DNA of 64,000 nucleotides from Haladaptatus salinisoli (GTDB taxonomy: Archaea > Halobacteriota > Halobacteria > Halobacteriales > Haladaptataceae). This document shows, in pieces, positions 8,768 to 17,163 of the stretch. Both the position numbers and the translations under genes were made by a program. The DNA lies in the NCBI RefSeq assembly GCF_020614375.1, contig NZ_CP085327.1, forward strand, positions 1,910,823 to 1,974,822, written 5' to 3'. Position 1 is the stretch's first letter. The number at the start of each line of letters is the position of its first letter. The notes beneath the pieces are model-generated. The model made no database searches. It saw only the letters and a program-made list of their open reading frames with translations, and was not told where the DNA came from.

Positions 8768-9484
8768 ATGACGAACTGGTTTCCGTCCGAGGAGTGGCTC
8801 GCGGCCTACCGAACGAACCTGAACGGAAGCGACCGGTACCGGCGGGAGAGCGAGGGGTGGGGCGTCGAGTTCGACGGTCGCTTCGTCTTCGAAATTCGAC
8901 GCCTCCCCGTCGAGGAGACGACCCTCGGGGAGTTCCCCGACGAACTCTCCGAGGGGCTCGGCGAGAACCTCTCGAACCTCCCCGAGGAACGCGCCACGGC
9001 GCTCGTCGAAGACGCCCCGGAGACGCTGCGCGAACGCACCGACTACGGGGACGACGGAGACGACGACCGAGAGCGACTCCTCGGCGCGCTGTTTGCGACG
9101 CCCATCGTCGAACTGCCCGACGCCGTCCGGCCGCCCCTCCGCGAAGAGTTCCCCGGCGACCTCGCGAACTTGCTCGACCAACTCGAACGCTACGTCGAGG
9201 ACGGAACCGTTCGCGTCTACCTCGACCTCCGCGACGGGAACTGCCGCGAAGCCGAAGTGCTCGAACCGGGCGACGAGCGCGACGTCGGCTTCGTCCTCCG
9301 CGGGGATTACCCCGAGTGGAAGAATCTCACCGAAGGCGCGGACGTCATGGGAGCTGTTCTCGGCGAGCATCTCGACCTCGACGGGTCGGTCACCACGGTC
9401 ATGAACTACGCCGACGCCGCCGACGAGATGGGCGTCGTCGCCAGCCGAATCGAGTCCGCCTCCCTCTTCGTCGCGGACTCGTAG
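8768..9484 (+). CDS. Conserved haloarchaeal protein, possibly SCP2-like
   Basis: 238 residues, acidic, no membrane segment. The opening MTNWFPSEEWLAAYRTNLN and later RVYLDLRDGNC and DYPEWKNLTEGADVM stretches suggest an SCP2/sterol-transfer-like domain in the second half (about 150-235). That match is my own pattern judgement and is weak. It lies 83 bp upstream of the R2-like gene on the same strand and could be part of that unit. The ATG at 8768 is preferred to one nine codons earlier. Confidence 0.65.
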   Translation: MTNWFPSEEWLAAYRTNLNGSDRYRRESEGWGVEFDGRFVFEIRRLPVEETTLGEFPDELSEGLGENLSNLPEERATALVEDAPETLRERTDYGDDGDDDRERLLGALFATPIVELPDAVRPPLREEFPGDLANLLDQLERYVEDGTVRVYLDLRDGNCREAEVLEPGDERDVGFVLRGDYPEWKNLTEGADVMGAVLGEHLDLDGSVTTVMNYADAADEMGVVASRIESASLFVADS

Positions 9485-9567
9485 CCGGTCGAGGGCGCTG
9501 ACCGCGGTAAAAACCACCTCCTATGCGGAGAGGAACCGTCTTTTCGTTCCCATTCGTTTGCTATGGT

Positions 9568-10629
9568 ATGCCAATGCAAGCAGGAGGTGCTCGAGCGGCG
9601 TACGAAGGACAGCGCGTCGACACGTCGAGCAAGTGGTATCGACTGTTCCAGAAGGGGGTCGAACTCGGAACGTGGAACGTCGAGAAACTGTTCGAAGAGG
9701 TCGGTCTCGAGGCGGACCGCGAGCAGTGGGAGTCGATGGCGCAGGACGAGCGCGATCAGGTTCGATACCTCCTCTCCGGTTTCCTCGACGGCGAGCGCGA
9801 GGTCGCCGGGGACGCGGCCACCAACCTGAGTCGGATAATGAGCGCCCCGTGTCTCGACGAGAACGAAGAAAAGGAGATGTACATGACGATGCTCACGCTC
9901 ACCGAGCACAAACACACCCAGTTCATCGACATCTACATGCGGGAGGTGATGGACGACCGCGACAACTACGCCGAACTCGACCCGAGGCGCGGAACTCGCA
10001 TCCCTATCGTCCAAGCGACCGGCCTTGGCGAGGTGTTCGAGAACCAGGGCCTCCAAACCGCGAAGGCCGCCCAGACCCTGGACCCGGTCGATATCGCCAA
10101 GGCGGCGACCGTCTACCACCTCAACGTCGAAGGTATCCTCGCGCGCGTCGGCGGGTTCGCCATCAACCGAATCTCGGAGGCGGCCTATCTCCCCCTGCTG
10201 AACCACGGGTTCAAGTTCGTCAGCACCGACGAGGGTCGCCACATCACCCACGGCGTCACCCTGTTGAAAGAACTCATCGAGAAGGAAGAGCGGGGCGAAC
10301 CGGAGTTCCAGGGCGTCAAACAGGGCATCGTCGACATGCTCCACCACGACGCCCCGTACATGGCCGATTTCGCGTACATGTTCACCGAGGCGATGGAAGA
10401 TCCCCTCGGCGTCGACATCGACGACGTTCTGTTGCGCGGCGGGCACCTCATCGACGGGATGTACAACGAGTCGCTCGGACTCGACGTCGACTACCTCCGG
10501 ATGATCAATCGCGTCAGCGACCGCTACGAGGAGATACAGGGGTGGAATCTTCGGGAAATCGTCGAACAGCAGGAAGCGCACTACGACCGCAGACGAGGCG
10601 TCGCCGCCGACGGCGCGGGGGGTGATTGA
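9568..10629 (+). CDS. Ferritin-like di-iron protein, ribonucleotide reductase R2-like
   Basis: 353 residues. The ferritin-like four-helix ligand set is complete and correctly spaced: Glu78, Glu113-x2-His116, Glu188 and Glu222-x2-His225. This marks a carboxylate-bridged di-iron enzyme of the R2/R2-like oxidase group. No large R1 subunit is nearby, and many haloarchaea use a B12-dependent reductase, so an oxygenase or ligand-binding oxidase role is as likely as nucleotide reduction. A small protein gene starts 1 bp after its stop and a 2Fe-2S ferredoxin gene follows, an obvious electron donor. Start at 9568 or 9574 (both ATG). Confidence 0.85.
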   Translation: MPMQAGGARAAYEGQRVDTSSKWYRLFQKGVELGTWNVEKLFEEVGLEADREQWESMAQDERDQVRYLLSGFLDGEREVAGDAATNLSRIMSAPCLDENEEKEMYMTMLTLTEHKHTQFIDIYMREVMDDRDNYAELDPRRGTRIPIVQATGLGEVFENQGLQTAKAAQTLDPVDIAKAATVYHLNVEGILARVGGFAINRISEAAYLPLLNHGFKFVSTDEGRHITHGVTLLKELIEKEERGEPEFQGVKQGIVDMLHHDAPYMADFAYMFTEAMEDPLGVDIDDVLLRGGHLIDGMYNESLGLDVDYLRMINRVSDRYEEIQGWNLREIVEQQEAHYDRRRGVAADGAGGD

Positions 10630-10630
10630 G

Positions 10631-10918
10631 ATGGGACGCGACCTCGAACTCCGCGAGTTCGCTCGCGGGGCCGAGTTCACCGCGAGCGAGGAGGAAGTCG
10701 ACGAAGCCATCGCCGACGCCGCCGAGGAACTCGGACAGAGCGAAGAGGAGGTTCGGGAGAACGTCGCCTACATCATCGACTCGTCGTTCGGCGAGGAGGA
10801 GTTGACCACCTCCTTCAACGAGATGGTCAGCGGTGCCGGTCTCAACGACGATACGGAGTCCACCGGCGACCCTCGACTCGAAGCGCTCAAGATGTACAAG
10901 ATGCGGCAGCGGATATAA
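10631..10918 (+). CDS. Small acidic protein of the R2-like/ferredoxin cluster
   Basis: 95 residues, strongly acidic and helical, no cysteine and no membrane segment. It begins one base after the R2-like gene and ends 18 bp before the ferredoxin gene, so it is translated from the same message. The C-terminal SLEALKMYKMRQRI-like tail is basic. It may be an accessory or effector subunit of the di-iron protein, by analogy with small partner proteins of di-iron oxygenases; that is inference. I do not recognise the family. Confidence 0.8.
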   Translation: MGRDLELREFARGAEFTASEEEVDEAIADAAEELGQSEEEVRENVAYIIDSSFGEEELTTSFNEMVSGAGLNDDTESTGDPRLEALKMYKMRQRI

Positions 10919-10936
10919 AAGCGAACGCGACCGCCA

Positions 10937-11266
10937 ATGTCTCGAGAACACGAGGTCACCATCGACTACGAGGAAACCGACCGGACGACGACCGTCACCG
11001 TCGCCGAAGACGAGTATCTCCTCGACGCCGCGCTCGACGCCGGGATGGAACTCCCCTACTCCTGCCGGAGCGGGAACTGCACGACCTGCGCCGGCGAACT
11101 CCGCGAAGGGGGGGTCGACCAGAGCGAGGGTACGGCTTTGGAACCCGGCCAGAAGGACGACGGTTACGCGCTGTTGTGCGTCTCCTATCCCCGCGAGGAC
11201 TGCGAGATTCGAGCCGGCGAGTCGGTACGAGACGAGATGCTCGGCCTCGATATGGACATCTTCTGA
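10937..11266 (+). CDS. Plant-type 2Fe-2S ferredoxin
   Basis: 109 residues. The cluster ligands are Cys43, Cys48, Cys51 and Cys81 (C-x4-C-x2-C ... C), the plant/halobacterial ferredoxin pattern. The protein is acidic as expected in a high-salt cytoplasm. It is third in a cluster with the R2-like di-iron protein and is the likely electron donor to it. It is shorter at the N-terminus than the classic haloarchaeal ferredoxin of about 129 residues, so it is probably a dedicated paralogue. Confidence 0.92.
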   Translation: MSREHEVTIDYEETDRTTTVTVAEDEYLLDAALDAGMELPYSCRSGNCTTCAGELREGGVDQSEGTALEPGQKDDGYALLCVSYPREDCEIRAGESVRDEMLGLDMDIF

Positions 11267-11449
11267 CCGTAGAGCGTCCGATTCTTTTCTCGGTAGTAAT
11301 ATAAATAATCGGTAAAAATGACCGTTGGATTCGGACCCGTTTCATCTAGTTGTCATTGGTGCTCGATCTAGTTTTTGCCGTTACAGGCTCTCTACGGCTT
11401 TGAATCTCCGAATACGGGTCTGACTCTTGGAATGTCTTTCAAATAGCTA

Positions 11450-11460
11450 ACATTATTTAT
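11450..11460 (+). promoter_or_regulatory. Probable TATA box of the HdeD-like gene
   Basis: The AT-rich CATTATTTAT lies about 40 bases before the ATG at 11498, in an otherwise GC-rich stretch. It predicts initiation near 11480 and a leader of under 20 bases. Confidence 0.5.
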
Positions 11461-11497
11461 GGGGTCTCCGAGCCTACGTATAGACGGTGAAATTACG

Positions 11498-12094
11498 ATG
11501 AGCACTAAAGTAGAACGCGGTACCGAGGTTGTATCGAGCACTGCCGGAGAGTCCCGGCGAACCATGATGGGGGCGGGAGCTCTCATCGCCGTGCTGGGTA
11601 TCCTCGCGGTTCTGTTCCCGTTCGTAACCGGAATCTCGCTGTCGATACTGCTCGGGGCGCTGCTGGTCGTCGGCGCTCTGGTACACGTCGCACACGCCTT
11701 CTCGGGCGGATGGAAGCGATTCGTCGTGCAGGGGCTGCTCGCGGCCGTCTACGCGGTTGCCGGTATCGTGCTGATGGCGAACCCCGTCGTCGGACTGACC
11801 ACGTTGACCATCATCCTCGTGGCGTTCCTGCTGGCGGACGGCGTCCTCGAAATCATCATGGGCTACCGACTTCGCGGCGAGAGGGGTGCCTCGTCGCTCA
11901 TCGTGAGCGGCGTCCTCGGACTGGTGATCGCCGGTCTCATCTGGGCCGGATTCCCGAGCAGCGCGCTGTGGGCGATCGGCCTCCTCTTCGGGGTGAACCT
12001 GCTCGTCACCGGCGTGTCGATGATGTTCATGGCCCGGGGGAGCGGAACCAAAACCCGCGAAGAAGCCGCGCCGACGGAACCTCGCGGAGCGTAA
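11498..12094 (+). CDS. HdeD family (DUF308) membrane protein
   Basis: 198 residues with about six transmembrane helices in three hairpins, each with the LLGALLVVGALVHV or ANPVVGLTTLTIILVAFLLADG type of repeat found in HdeD/DUF308 proteins. Enterobacterial HdeD is linked to acid stress; the archaeal role is unknown. The 21-residue N-terminus is cytoplasmic and the C-terminal tail is charged. An upstream in-frame ATG would overlap the TATA region, so 11498 is chosen. A run of ten T residues follows the gene. Confidence 0.85.
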   Translation: MSTKVERGTEVVSSTAGESRRTMMGAGALIAVLGILAVLFPFVTGISLSILLGALLVVGALVHVAHAFSGGWKRFVVQGLLAAVYAVAGIVLMANPVVGLTTLTIILVAFLLADGVLEIIMGYRLRGERGASSLIVSGVLGLVIAGLIWAGFPSSALWAIGLLFGVNLLVTGVSMMFMARGSGTKTREEAAPTEPRGA

Positions 12095-12107
12095 ACCGAC
12101 CGATTCG

Positions 12108-12117
12108 TTTTTTTTTT
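12108..12117 (+). terminator. Oligo-T terminator after the HdeD-like gene
   Basis: Ten consecutive T bases 14 bp after the stop, with no stable hairpin needed. Oligo-T tracts are the usual archaeal termination signal. Confidence 0.6.
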
Positions 12118-12178
12118 CGGACGCCGTCTTCGTCCCTCGATAGGGCGATTTTAGACGCCGCGCGTCCTCGCCGAACAC

Positions 12179-13168
12179 ATGCACCGTCCACTCGTCGCGC
12201 TCGTGATGGCCGGCGGAACCGGAACGCGCCTCTACCCCGCGAGTCGGAGCGATCGACCGAAGCAGTTCCTTCCGCTCCTCGGGGACGAATCGCTTCTCGC
12301 CCGGACCGTCGAGCGAGCGGGCTTCGCCGACGAGACCTTCGTCTGCACCGCGGCGGCCCACGTCGACCTCGTCCGCGAACACGCGCCCGAGGCCGGACTG
12401 TTGGTCGAACCCGAGCCGAAGGACACCGGCCCGGCGCTCGTCTACGCCGTCCATCGAATCCGCGAACTGGTCGGCGACTGCGCGGTACTCTGCCTGCCGA
12501 GCGACCACCACGTCGCGGGGGACTTCGAGACCACCGCCCGCTGCGCCGCCTCGGTTGCAGTCGAAACGGAGGGGGTCGTCACAGTCGGCGTCGAACCGAC
12601 CCGCCCCGCGACGGGGTACGGCTACATCGAACCCGGAGCCGACTACGGCGGCTATTTCGGCGTGTCTCGGTTCCGTGAAAAACCCGACGCGGAGACCGCG
12701 GAGCGATTCGTCGACGACGGTTTCTACTGGAACGCCGGCCTGTTCGCGTGGACGCCGGACGCGTTTCTGCGGGAGGCGCGCGACTCCCCGCTCTCGCCCC
12801 TCGTGACCGCGCTCGAAGACGGCGACCCGGAACGGGGATTCGACGCGGTCGAACCGGCGAGCGTCGATTACGCCGTACTGGAGCGAACCGACGAAGCCTA
12901 CGTCGTCCCCGCCGGGTTCGAGTGGGACGACCTCGGGTCGTGGGACGCGCTCGAACGACTCGTCTCGGGGAAGAACGTCGTCCTCGGCGACGCCCTGACC
13001 GTCGACGCCGGCGGAAACGTCGTCGCGGGCGACAAGCACGTGACCCTCGTCGGGGTGGACGACCTGGTCGTCGCGGCGTACGACGACCGCGTGTTGGTCG
13101 TTCCGAAATCGGACGCCCAGCGCGTGCGCGAGGTCGTGGCGAGATTACGCGACGACGACCTGTTTTAA
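12179..13168 (+). CDS. Mannose-1-phosphate guanylyltransferase
   Basis: 329 residues. The nucleotidyltransferase signature MAGGTGTRLYPASRSDRPKQ opens the protein, followed by the EPEPKDTGPAL and FREKPD segments typical of ManC/GMP enzymes. It should make GDP-mannose from GTP and mannose-1-phosphate for N-glycans and exopolysaccharide. It lacks the C-terminal isomerase domain of bifunctional bacterial ManC, and its length matches single-domain forms. It stands alone between unrelated genes. Confidence 0.88.
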   Translation: MHRPLVALVMAGGTGTRLYPASRSDRPKQFLPLLGDESLLARTVERAGFADETFVCTAAAHVDLVREHAPEAGLLVEPEPKDTGPALVYAVHRIRELVGDCAVLCLPSDHHVAGDFETTARCAASVAVETEGVVTVGVEPTRPATGYGYIEPGADYGGYFGVSRFREKPDAETAERFVDDGFYWNAGLFAWTPDAFLREARDSPLSPLVTALEDGDPERGFDAVEPASVDYAVLERTDEAYVVPAGFEWDDLGSWDALERLVSGKNVVLGDALTVDAGGNVVAGDKHVTLVGVDDLVVAAYDDRVLVVPKSDAQRVREVVARLRDDDLF

Positions 13169-13242
13169 CGAGTCGTTTTCCGCCGGCCTGGTCACCACCC
13201 GGCCATCACCTTTCTCAGCCTTCGCGTCGTACTCCGTACGCT

Positions 13243-13506
13243 ATGACACCGTCAGTCCAATCGGTCGAGACCGAAGACGAGTACATCCACGTCCGGTTCC
13301 GCGACCCCGACGAGTTCGACACCATTCGAACGCCGGATTGGGCTGCGCACGCGGCGCAGGACGTTTCCGAGGGGTCGGAGGTTCGAACCGGCAAACAGAA
13401 AGACAGCGACGATTGGGAAGTCCAGAGCGTTCTGATAAAGAAGCAGGTCGGCGAGGACAAGGCCCGCGACGAGGCGAAACAGATCGTCGAGAAGATCGAG
13501 TCCTGA
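13243..13506 (+). CDS. Conserved haloarchaeal small protein
   Basis: 87 residues, soluble. Two parts are visible: a beta-rich start (DEYIHVRFRDPDEFDTIRTP) and a helical Lys/Glu-rich end (KKQVGEDKARDEAKQIVEKI). Internal composition and the clear ATG at 13243 support a real gene, and haloarchaeal proteins of this pattern are frequent. The function is unknown. A longer in-frame reading upstream runs antisense-like through the guanylyltransferase gene and is not credible. Confidence 0.78.
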   Translation: MTPSVQSVETEDEYIHVRFRDPDEFDTIRTPDWAAHAAQDVSEGSEVRTGKQKDSDDWEVQSVLIKKQVGEDKARDEAKQIVEKIES

Positions 13507-13528
13507 CGAACCGAACTCTCGAACGCGT

Positions 13529-14200
13529 CTACCGCAGATCGCGGTAGTGAAACTCGCCGTCGCCGACCTCGCGCGTGACCGCCTCCCCGAGTTCGAACGA
13601 CACCGGCGAGTCGAACCCGGGGCCGTCCCAAACGAACGTGTGAAACTCGCCGTTTTCGCCGCAGGGGTCGACGCCGGTCGGGAGGTCCGCGAGAAACGCC
13701 TCGTCGAGTTCGCGGCCGGCGAACGACGCGCCGAGTTTCGAACCGTCGACGGCGACCACGGTCGCGCGAAAGCCCGCGTCGAGAAACGCCCGTATCTGTT
13801 CGTCCGTGTCCCGACCCCACAGCGGCCAGCACCCGTCGATTTCCGTTCCGGCGAGTCGCTCCTCGCGGTAGGCCCGAACGTCTTCGAGGAAGAGGTCCGC
13901 GAAGGCGACGCGCTCGATTTCCCGCGATTCGTACTCGGCCATCGCGGCCGCCATGCGCGATTCGTACCCCTCGTTCGGGCAGTCTTCGGGCAGTTCCACG
14001 AACCGAATCGGTAGGCCGACGCTCTCGGCCTGCGCTTCGTACAGTTCACGGCGCACGCCGTGCATGCTGCTCCGTCCGTTCTCGGACACCGTCGTCAGCA
14101 ACTCCGCGACGTCGTCCAGTTCGCGCAGGGCGAACGCGGCGTCCTTCCCGCCGCTCCACGAGAGCACCGTCGTCGGTTCCGCCGCCGCGAGTTCCGTCAT
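13529..14200 (-). CDS. dph6: Diphthine--ammonia ligase (Dph6 family)
   Basis: 223 residues. The PP-loop ATP-binding motif is LSWSGGKDAAFAL near residue 15, and the Dph6-specific stretches EIDGCWPLWGRDTDE and DPCGENGEFHTFVWDGP follow. It carries out the last step of diphthamide synthesis on elongation factor 2, amidating diphthine with ammonia and ATP. Its ATG overlaps the stop of the SDR gene upstream by one base (TGATG), so the two are co-transcribed although functionally unrelated. Confidence 0.9.
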   Translation of the reverse strand: MTELAAAEPTTVLSWSGGKDAAFALRELDDVAELLTTVSENGRSSMHGVRRELYEAQAESVGLPIRFVELPEDCPNEGYESRMAAAMAEYESREIERVAFADLFLEDVRAYREERLAGTEIDGCWPLWGRDTDEQIRAFLDAGFRATVVAVDGSKLGASFAGRELDEAFLADLPTGVDPCGENGEFHTFVWDGPGFDSPVSFELGEAVTREVGDGEFHYRDLR

Positions 14201-14985
14201 CAGCTTCGCAGCCGTCCGCCGTCCACCGGGAGCGCCGCTCCGTTGATGAAACTCGCCCGGTCGCTGGAGAGGAACGCCACCGCGTCGCCGAGTTCCATCG
14301 GGTCGCCGACGCGTTCCATCGGGATGCCGTTCGCCCAGTCCGCGAGTCCCTCCTCGTAGCTGTCGTACTCGCCGCGTTCGAGGGCGGCCTCCACGAGTTC
14401 CTGAATCCGCGGCGTCTCGTGCGCGCCCGGCAATACCGCGTTGACCCGAACGTCGGGGGCGAACTCGCGAGCCTGCGTCTGCATCAGTCCGATGACGCCC
14501 CGGCGAACCGCGTTCGAGAGCACCAGCCCGTCGATGGCCTCGCGGACGCTCGTCGAGGTGATGTTCACGATGGTGCCCGCGTCGCTGTCCACGAGGTGCG
14601 GGTGCGCGCGCTTCGTCAGCCAGACGACGCTCATCACCAGCAGGTCGTAGGCGGTGTACCAGTCGCGCTCGGTCGTGTCGAGAAACGGCCCGCTCGGCGG
14701 CCCGCCGGCGGAGGTGACGACGTGGTCGATACCGCCGAACTCGTCAACGGTCGCCTCGACCAGCGTCTCGATCTCGTCCGGGTCGGTGATGTCCGTCGGA
14801 ACCGCGAGCACCCTTCCCTCGCCCACGTCGTTGATTTCCCGCTCGGCGTCGGCCAGTCCGTCCTCGCTCCGGGCGCAGATAACCACGTTCGCCCCTTCCC
14901 GGGACAGCGCCTTCGCGCTCGCCAGACCGAGTCCGCTCGAACTCGCCGTTACCAGTGCCGTGTTGCCCTCCAGTCCGAGGTTCAT
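14200..14985 (-). CDS. Atypical short-chain dehydrogenase/reductase (BKR-like)
   Basis: 261 residues with a Rossmann fold. The cofactor loop reads TASSSGLGLASAKAL rather than TGxxxGIG, and the region where SDRs carry YxxxK reads LVLSNAVRRGVIG, so the catalytic Tyr and Lys are absent. Such members are known as an SDR subgroup that resembles beta-ketoacyl reductases without the catalytic tetrad. An NAD(P)-binding or altered-chemistry role is therefore possible, and the exact reaction cannot be given. It is the first gene of a pair with dph6. Confidence 0.85.
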   Translation of the reverse strand: MNLGLEGNTALVTASSSGLGLASAKALSREGANVVICARSEDGLADAEREINDVGEGRVLAVPTDITDPDEIETLVEATVDEFGGIDHVVTSAGGPPSGPFLDTTERDWYTAYDLLVMSVVWLTKRAHPHLVDSDAGTIVNITSTSVREAIDGLVLSNAVRRGVIGLMQTQAREFAPDVRVNAVLPGAHETPRIQELVEAALERGEYDSYEEGLADWANGIPMERVGDPMELGDAVAFLSSDRASFINGAALPVDGGRLRS

Positions 14986-15007
14986 ATCTTCGTATTACCG
15001 GGAGGCG

Positions 15008-15484
15008 CTAAAATTCCTCGGGGACGGGTTGCCGAACCGTCACCTCGCCGTCGTGCGTCACGCCGATGAGGAGCGACCTGCGAACCTCCCGCCCTTCGAC
15101 GGCGTCGCCGGCCTCGTCGCTGATTCGCTTCATCAGTTCGGGGGCGGCGTGGTTCACCTTCACCCCGGCTTCGTCGCAGGCGTCGTAGACCCGCGAGGGA
15201 ACGTCGTAAAGGTCGGTGCTCGGTTCGACTTCGATTCGAACCGGCGCGCGGAGAGCTTCCGCGAACGCCACCGTCTCGTGCGCTTTGCTGACGTTCTCGC
15301 GTGCGCTCGCTTCGATGCTGGAGACGTTCGCGCGCGAGGTGCCGAGGCGGTCGGCGATGACGGCCTGCGCCACGCCTCGCTCGCGGAGCGCCAGCACCTC
15401 CGCTTGCCGCCGGGTGAGCACGCTCGTTTCGGCGTCGAAGCCCGCCCGGTGAAGAATATCGTCCGCATCCGGTTTTTCGCTCAT
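15008..15484 (-). CDS. Tfx family DNA-binding protein
   Basis: 158 residues. The helix-turn-helix with LTRRQAEVLALRERGVAQ and ADRLGTSRANVSSIE at residues 24-60 is the Tfx signature, first described for a regulator in Methanothermobacter. The rest is a C-terminal domain with RIEVEPSTDLYDVPSRVYDA. The ATG at 15484 is used, because the 50 residues upstream in frame are low-complexity and overlap the promoter region of the gene. The target is unknown. Confidence 0.87.
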   Translation of the reverse strand: MSEKPDADDILHRAGFDAETSVLTRRQAEVLALRERGVAQAVIADRLGTSRANVSSIEASARENVSKAHETVAFAEALRAPVRIEVEPSTDLYDVPSRVYDACDEAGVKVNHAAPELMKRISDEAGDAVEGREVRRSLLIGVTHDGEVTVRQPVPEEF

Positions 15485-15548
15485 CTGGTTGCCTCCGACA
15501 TATCCAGGTGTACGCCCCTCCCCCGCAAAGAACTGTCCACTCGGCGGA

Positions 15549-15986
15549 CTATCCGCCCCAGAAGTTGTCACGACTTCCGAGGCGCTGGCGGCGGCCCGCT
15601 CGCTCGTCGCCGCCGGCGGTCTCCGGCTCTTCATCCCCTTCGTCTTCGGGGTCCATCGGGAGTCGCTCGACGGGGTCGGCGGTCGCGTGGTTGCCCTTCA
15701 CGTTCGTAATCTTCACCTTGGCGCGAGCGTCGGGGAGGATACCGTCGACGAGGACGATGAAGCCGTCCTCGGTTCGACCGACGCCCGACCCGCTCTCGTG
15801 GATGTCGTCGATCTCCACGACGACCTCCTCGCCGAGTTTGACGGGTGCGGTCTTCAGCTCGCGGATCGGTTGGTTGTAGTGGTTGCACCACTCCGCGCCG
15901 CCGCGGTCGCCGTAGTGGTGACAGCCCATTCCTGCGATTCGTTCCTCGAAGCTTGGGCAGTCGTCGGCGAGTGGACAGTCCGGCAT
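15549..15986 (-). CDS. TRAM domain protein with an N-terminal cysteine-rich segment
   Basis: 145 residues. The TRAM RNA-binding domain spans about residues 48-112 (VKLGEEVVVEIDDIHESGSG, GFIVLVDG, ARAKVKITNVKGNHATAD). The N-terminus has four cysteines and three histidines in the first 36 residues (CPLADDCPSF, GCHHYGDRGG, WCNHYN), likely a metal site. The C-terminus is acidic and then basic. TRAM proteins act as RNA chaperones or tRNA-modification partners in archaea. It follows the radical SAM gene on the same strand with a 133-bp gap. Confidence 0.85.
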   Translation of the reverse strand: MPDCPLADDCPSFEERIAGMGCHHYGDRGGAEWCNHYNQPIRELKTAPVKLGEEVVVEIDDIHESGSGVGRTEDGFIVLVDGILPDARAKVKITNVKGNHATADPVERLPMDPEDEGDEEPETAGGDERAGRRQRLGSRDNFWGG

Positions 15987-16119
15987 AGTGAACGGTTTTG
16001 CGGCACGCGCCTAAACACTTCCGCAACCCTTTCCGCGGTCGGGAGCCTCGTCGCTCGCTCCGTCGGGGGTTCGTCGGTCGAAAAACGGGTTAGCGGAGCC
16101 GATATCGAGCGATCCGCGC

Positions 16120-17115
16120 TCAGGCGAGCGGGGTCCGTTCCATGACCTGTCCGTCGTAGGTCGGATACTGCTCCACGATTTCGCCCCTCTCCACGTCGCC
16201 TTCCTCCACCATCTCCTCCAACAGCCACCACGCGACCTCGATGTGGTTCGTCTTGACCGTGTAGAACTCCTCGGGGACGCCGAGTTCGCGGAACTCCTCC
16301 TCGCTGGCCCACGTCTTTCCGTAGACGAGGGTGCCGTCGTCGGTCACGTCGTCGAACTCGCGGCGAATCTGGCGGGCCATGCGCTTCAGGCGGTTCCGGT
16401 GCTGGGCGGCGTCCTTGAACACGGAGGTGCAGAAGTAGACGCGCTCGTGGTCGCCCATCACGTCGAGAATCTCCTCCTTCGAACCGTCGACCGCGGACAT
16501 GTGGCCGTCCTGCAACTCGTACCCCGCTTCCTGCATCCGGCGGTAGTTCCCCTGCGACATCTCGAACTCGTTGACGTTGCAGAACTCCGCCGCGCCCTCG
16601 TCCAGGAAGTCGAGGAACTCCTCCTCGGCGCGGATGCCCGGTATCTCGAAGGAGGGGGTGAGTCCCTCTTCGCGGGCGACGTAGAGGATGTCCTCCCACT
16701 CCGTGCCGTGCAGTTCGCCCCACTGCTCGTAGGGCGGGTGGAACCGAATCTCGTCCAATCCGGCCTCCGAGAGGCGGCGCATGTTCTCCCGTCCGCCCGT
16801 GATGCCGGTGTAGAGGTGCGTGTGGTGGTCGTCGCCGAACTCCTCTTTGAGCATCGAGAGGTACCGACAGGTCTTGCTCATCGCCTCCTGCGGTTCCCCG
16901 CCCGTGATGGACGTGCCGAGGGCGTCCATCCGCTTCGCCTCCCGAATCACGTCCTCGTCCTCCTCGACGAGTCGCTCGTTGGCGTACACGTCGGTGACGT
17001 TCTTCCGGTTCTCGCCGAGGGGGCAGTAGAAGCAGTCGCGCTGGTCGCAGTAGCCGTAGACGAAGAGCACCATCTTCCCGCCCTCGGCGCACTGTTCGCA
17101 GCCCTTGGAGATCAT
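16120..17115 (-). CDS. Radical SAM protein (COG2108-type) with CX4CX2C motif
   Basis: 331 residues. The cluster motif is Cys23-x4-Cys28-x2-Cys31 (YCDQRDCFYC), one residue longer than the canonical CX3CX2C, and a CxxC pair (Cys6, Cys9) precedes it. A GGEP-type SAM contact (SITGGEPQEA) lies near residue 70. The pattern resembles COG2108 proteins related to pyruvate formate-lyase activase. The substrate is unknown; the position beside a TRAM RNA-binding gene hints at RNA modification, but only weakly. The ATG at 17115 is used. Confidence 0.85.
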   Translation of the reverse strand: MISKGCEQCAEGGKMVLFVYGYCDQRDCFYCPLGENRKNVTDVYANERLVEEDEDVIREAKRMDALGTSITGGEPQEAMSKTCRYLSMLKEEFGDDHHTHLYTGITGGRENMRRLSEAGLDEIRFHPPYEQWGELHGTEWEDILYVAREEGLTPSFEIPGIRAEEEFLDFLDEGAAEFCNVNEFEMSQGNYRRMQEAGYELQDGHMSAVDGSKEEILDVMGDHERVYFCTSVFKDAAQHRNRLKRMARQIRREFDDVTDDGTLVYGKTWASEEEFRELGVPEEFYTVKTNHIEVAWWLLEEMVEEGDVERGEIVEQYPTYDGQVMERTPLA

Positions 17116-17163
17116 TCGTTGTTCCGTTTTACCCGCCGAGCCTCAAAAAGCGTGCGAATCGCG

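Noticed and set aside
9568..11266. A class I ribonucleotide reductase operon
   Set aside because: No large R1 subunit is present, and the partners are a small unknown protein and a ferredoxin.
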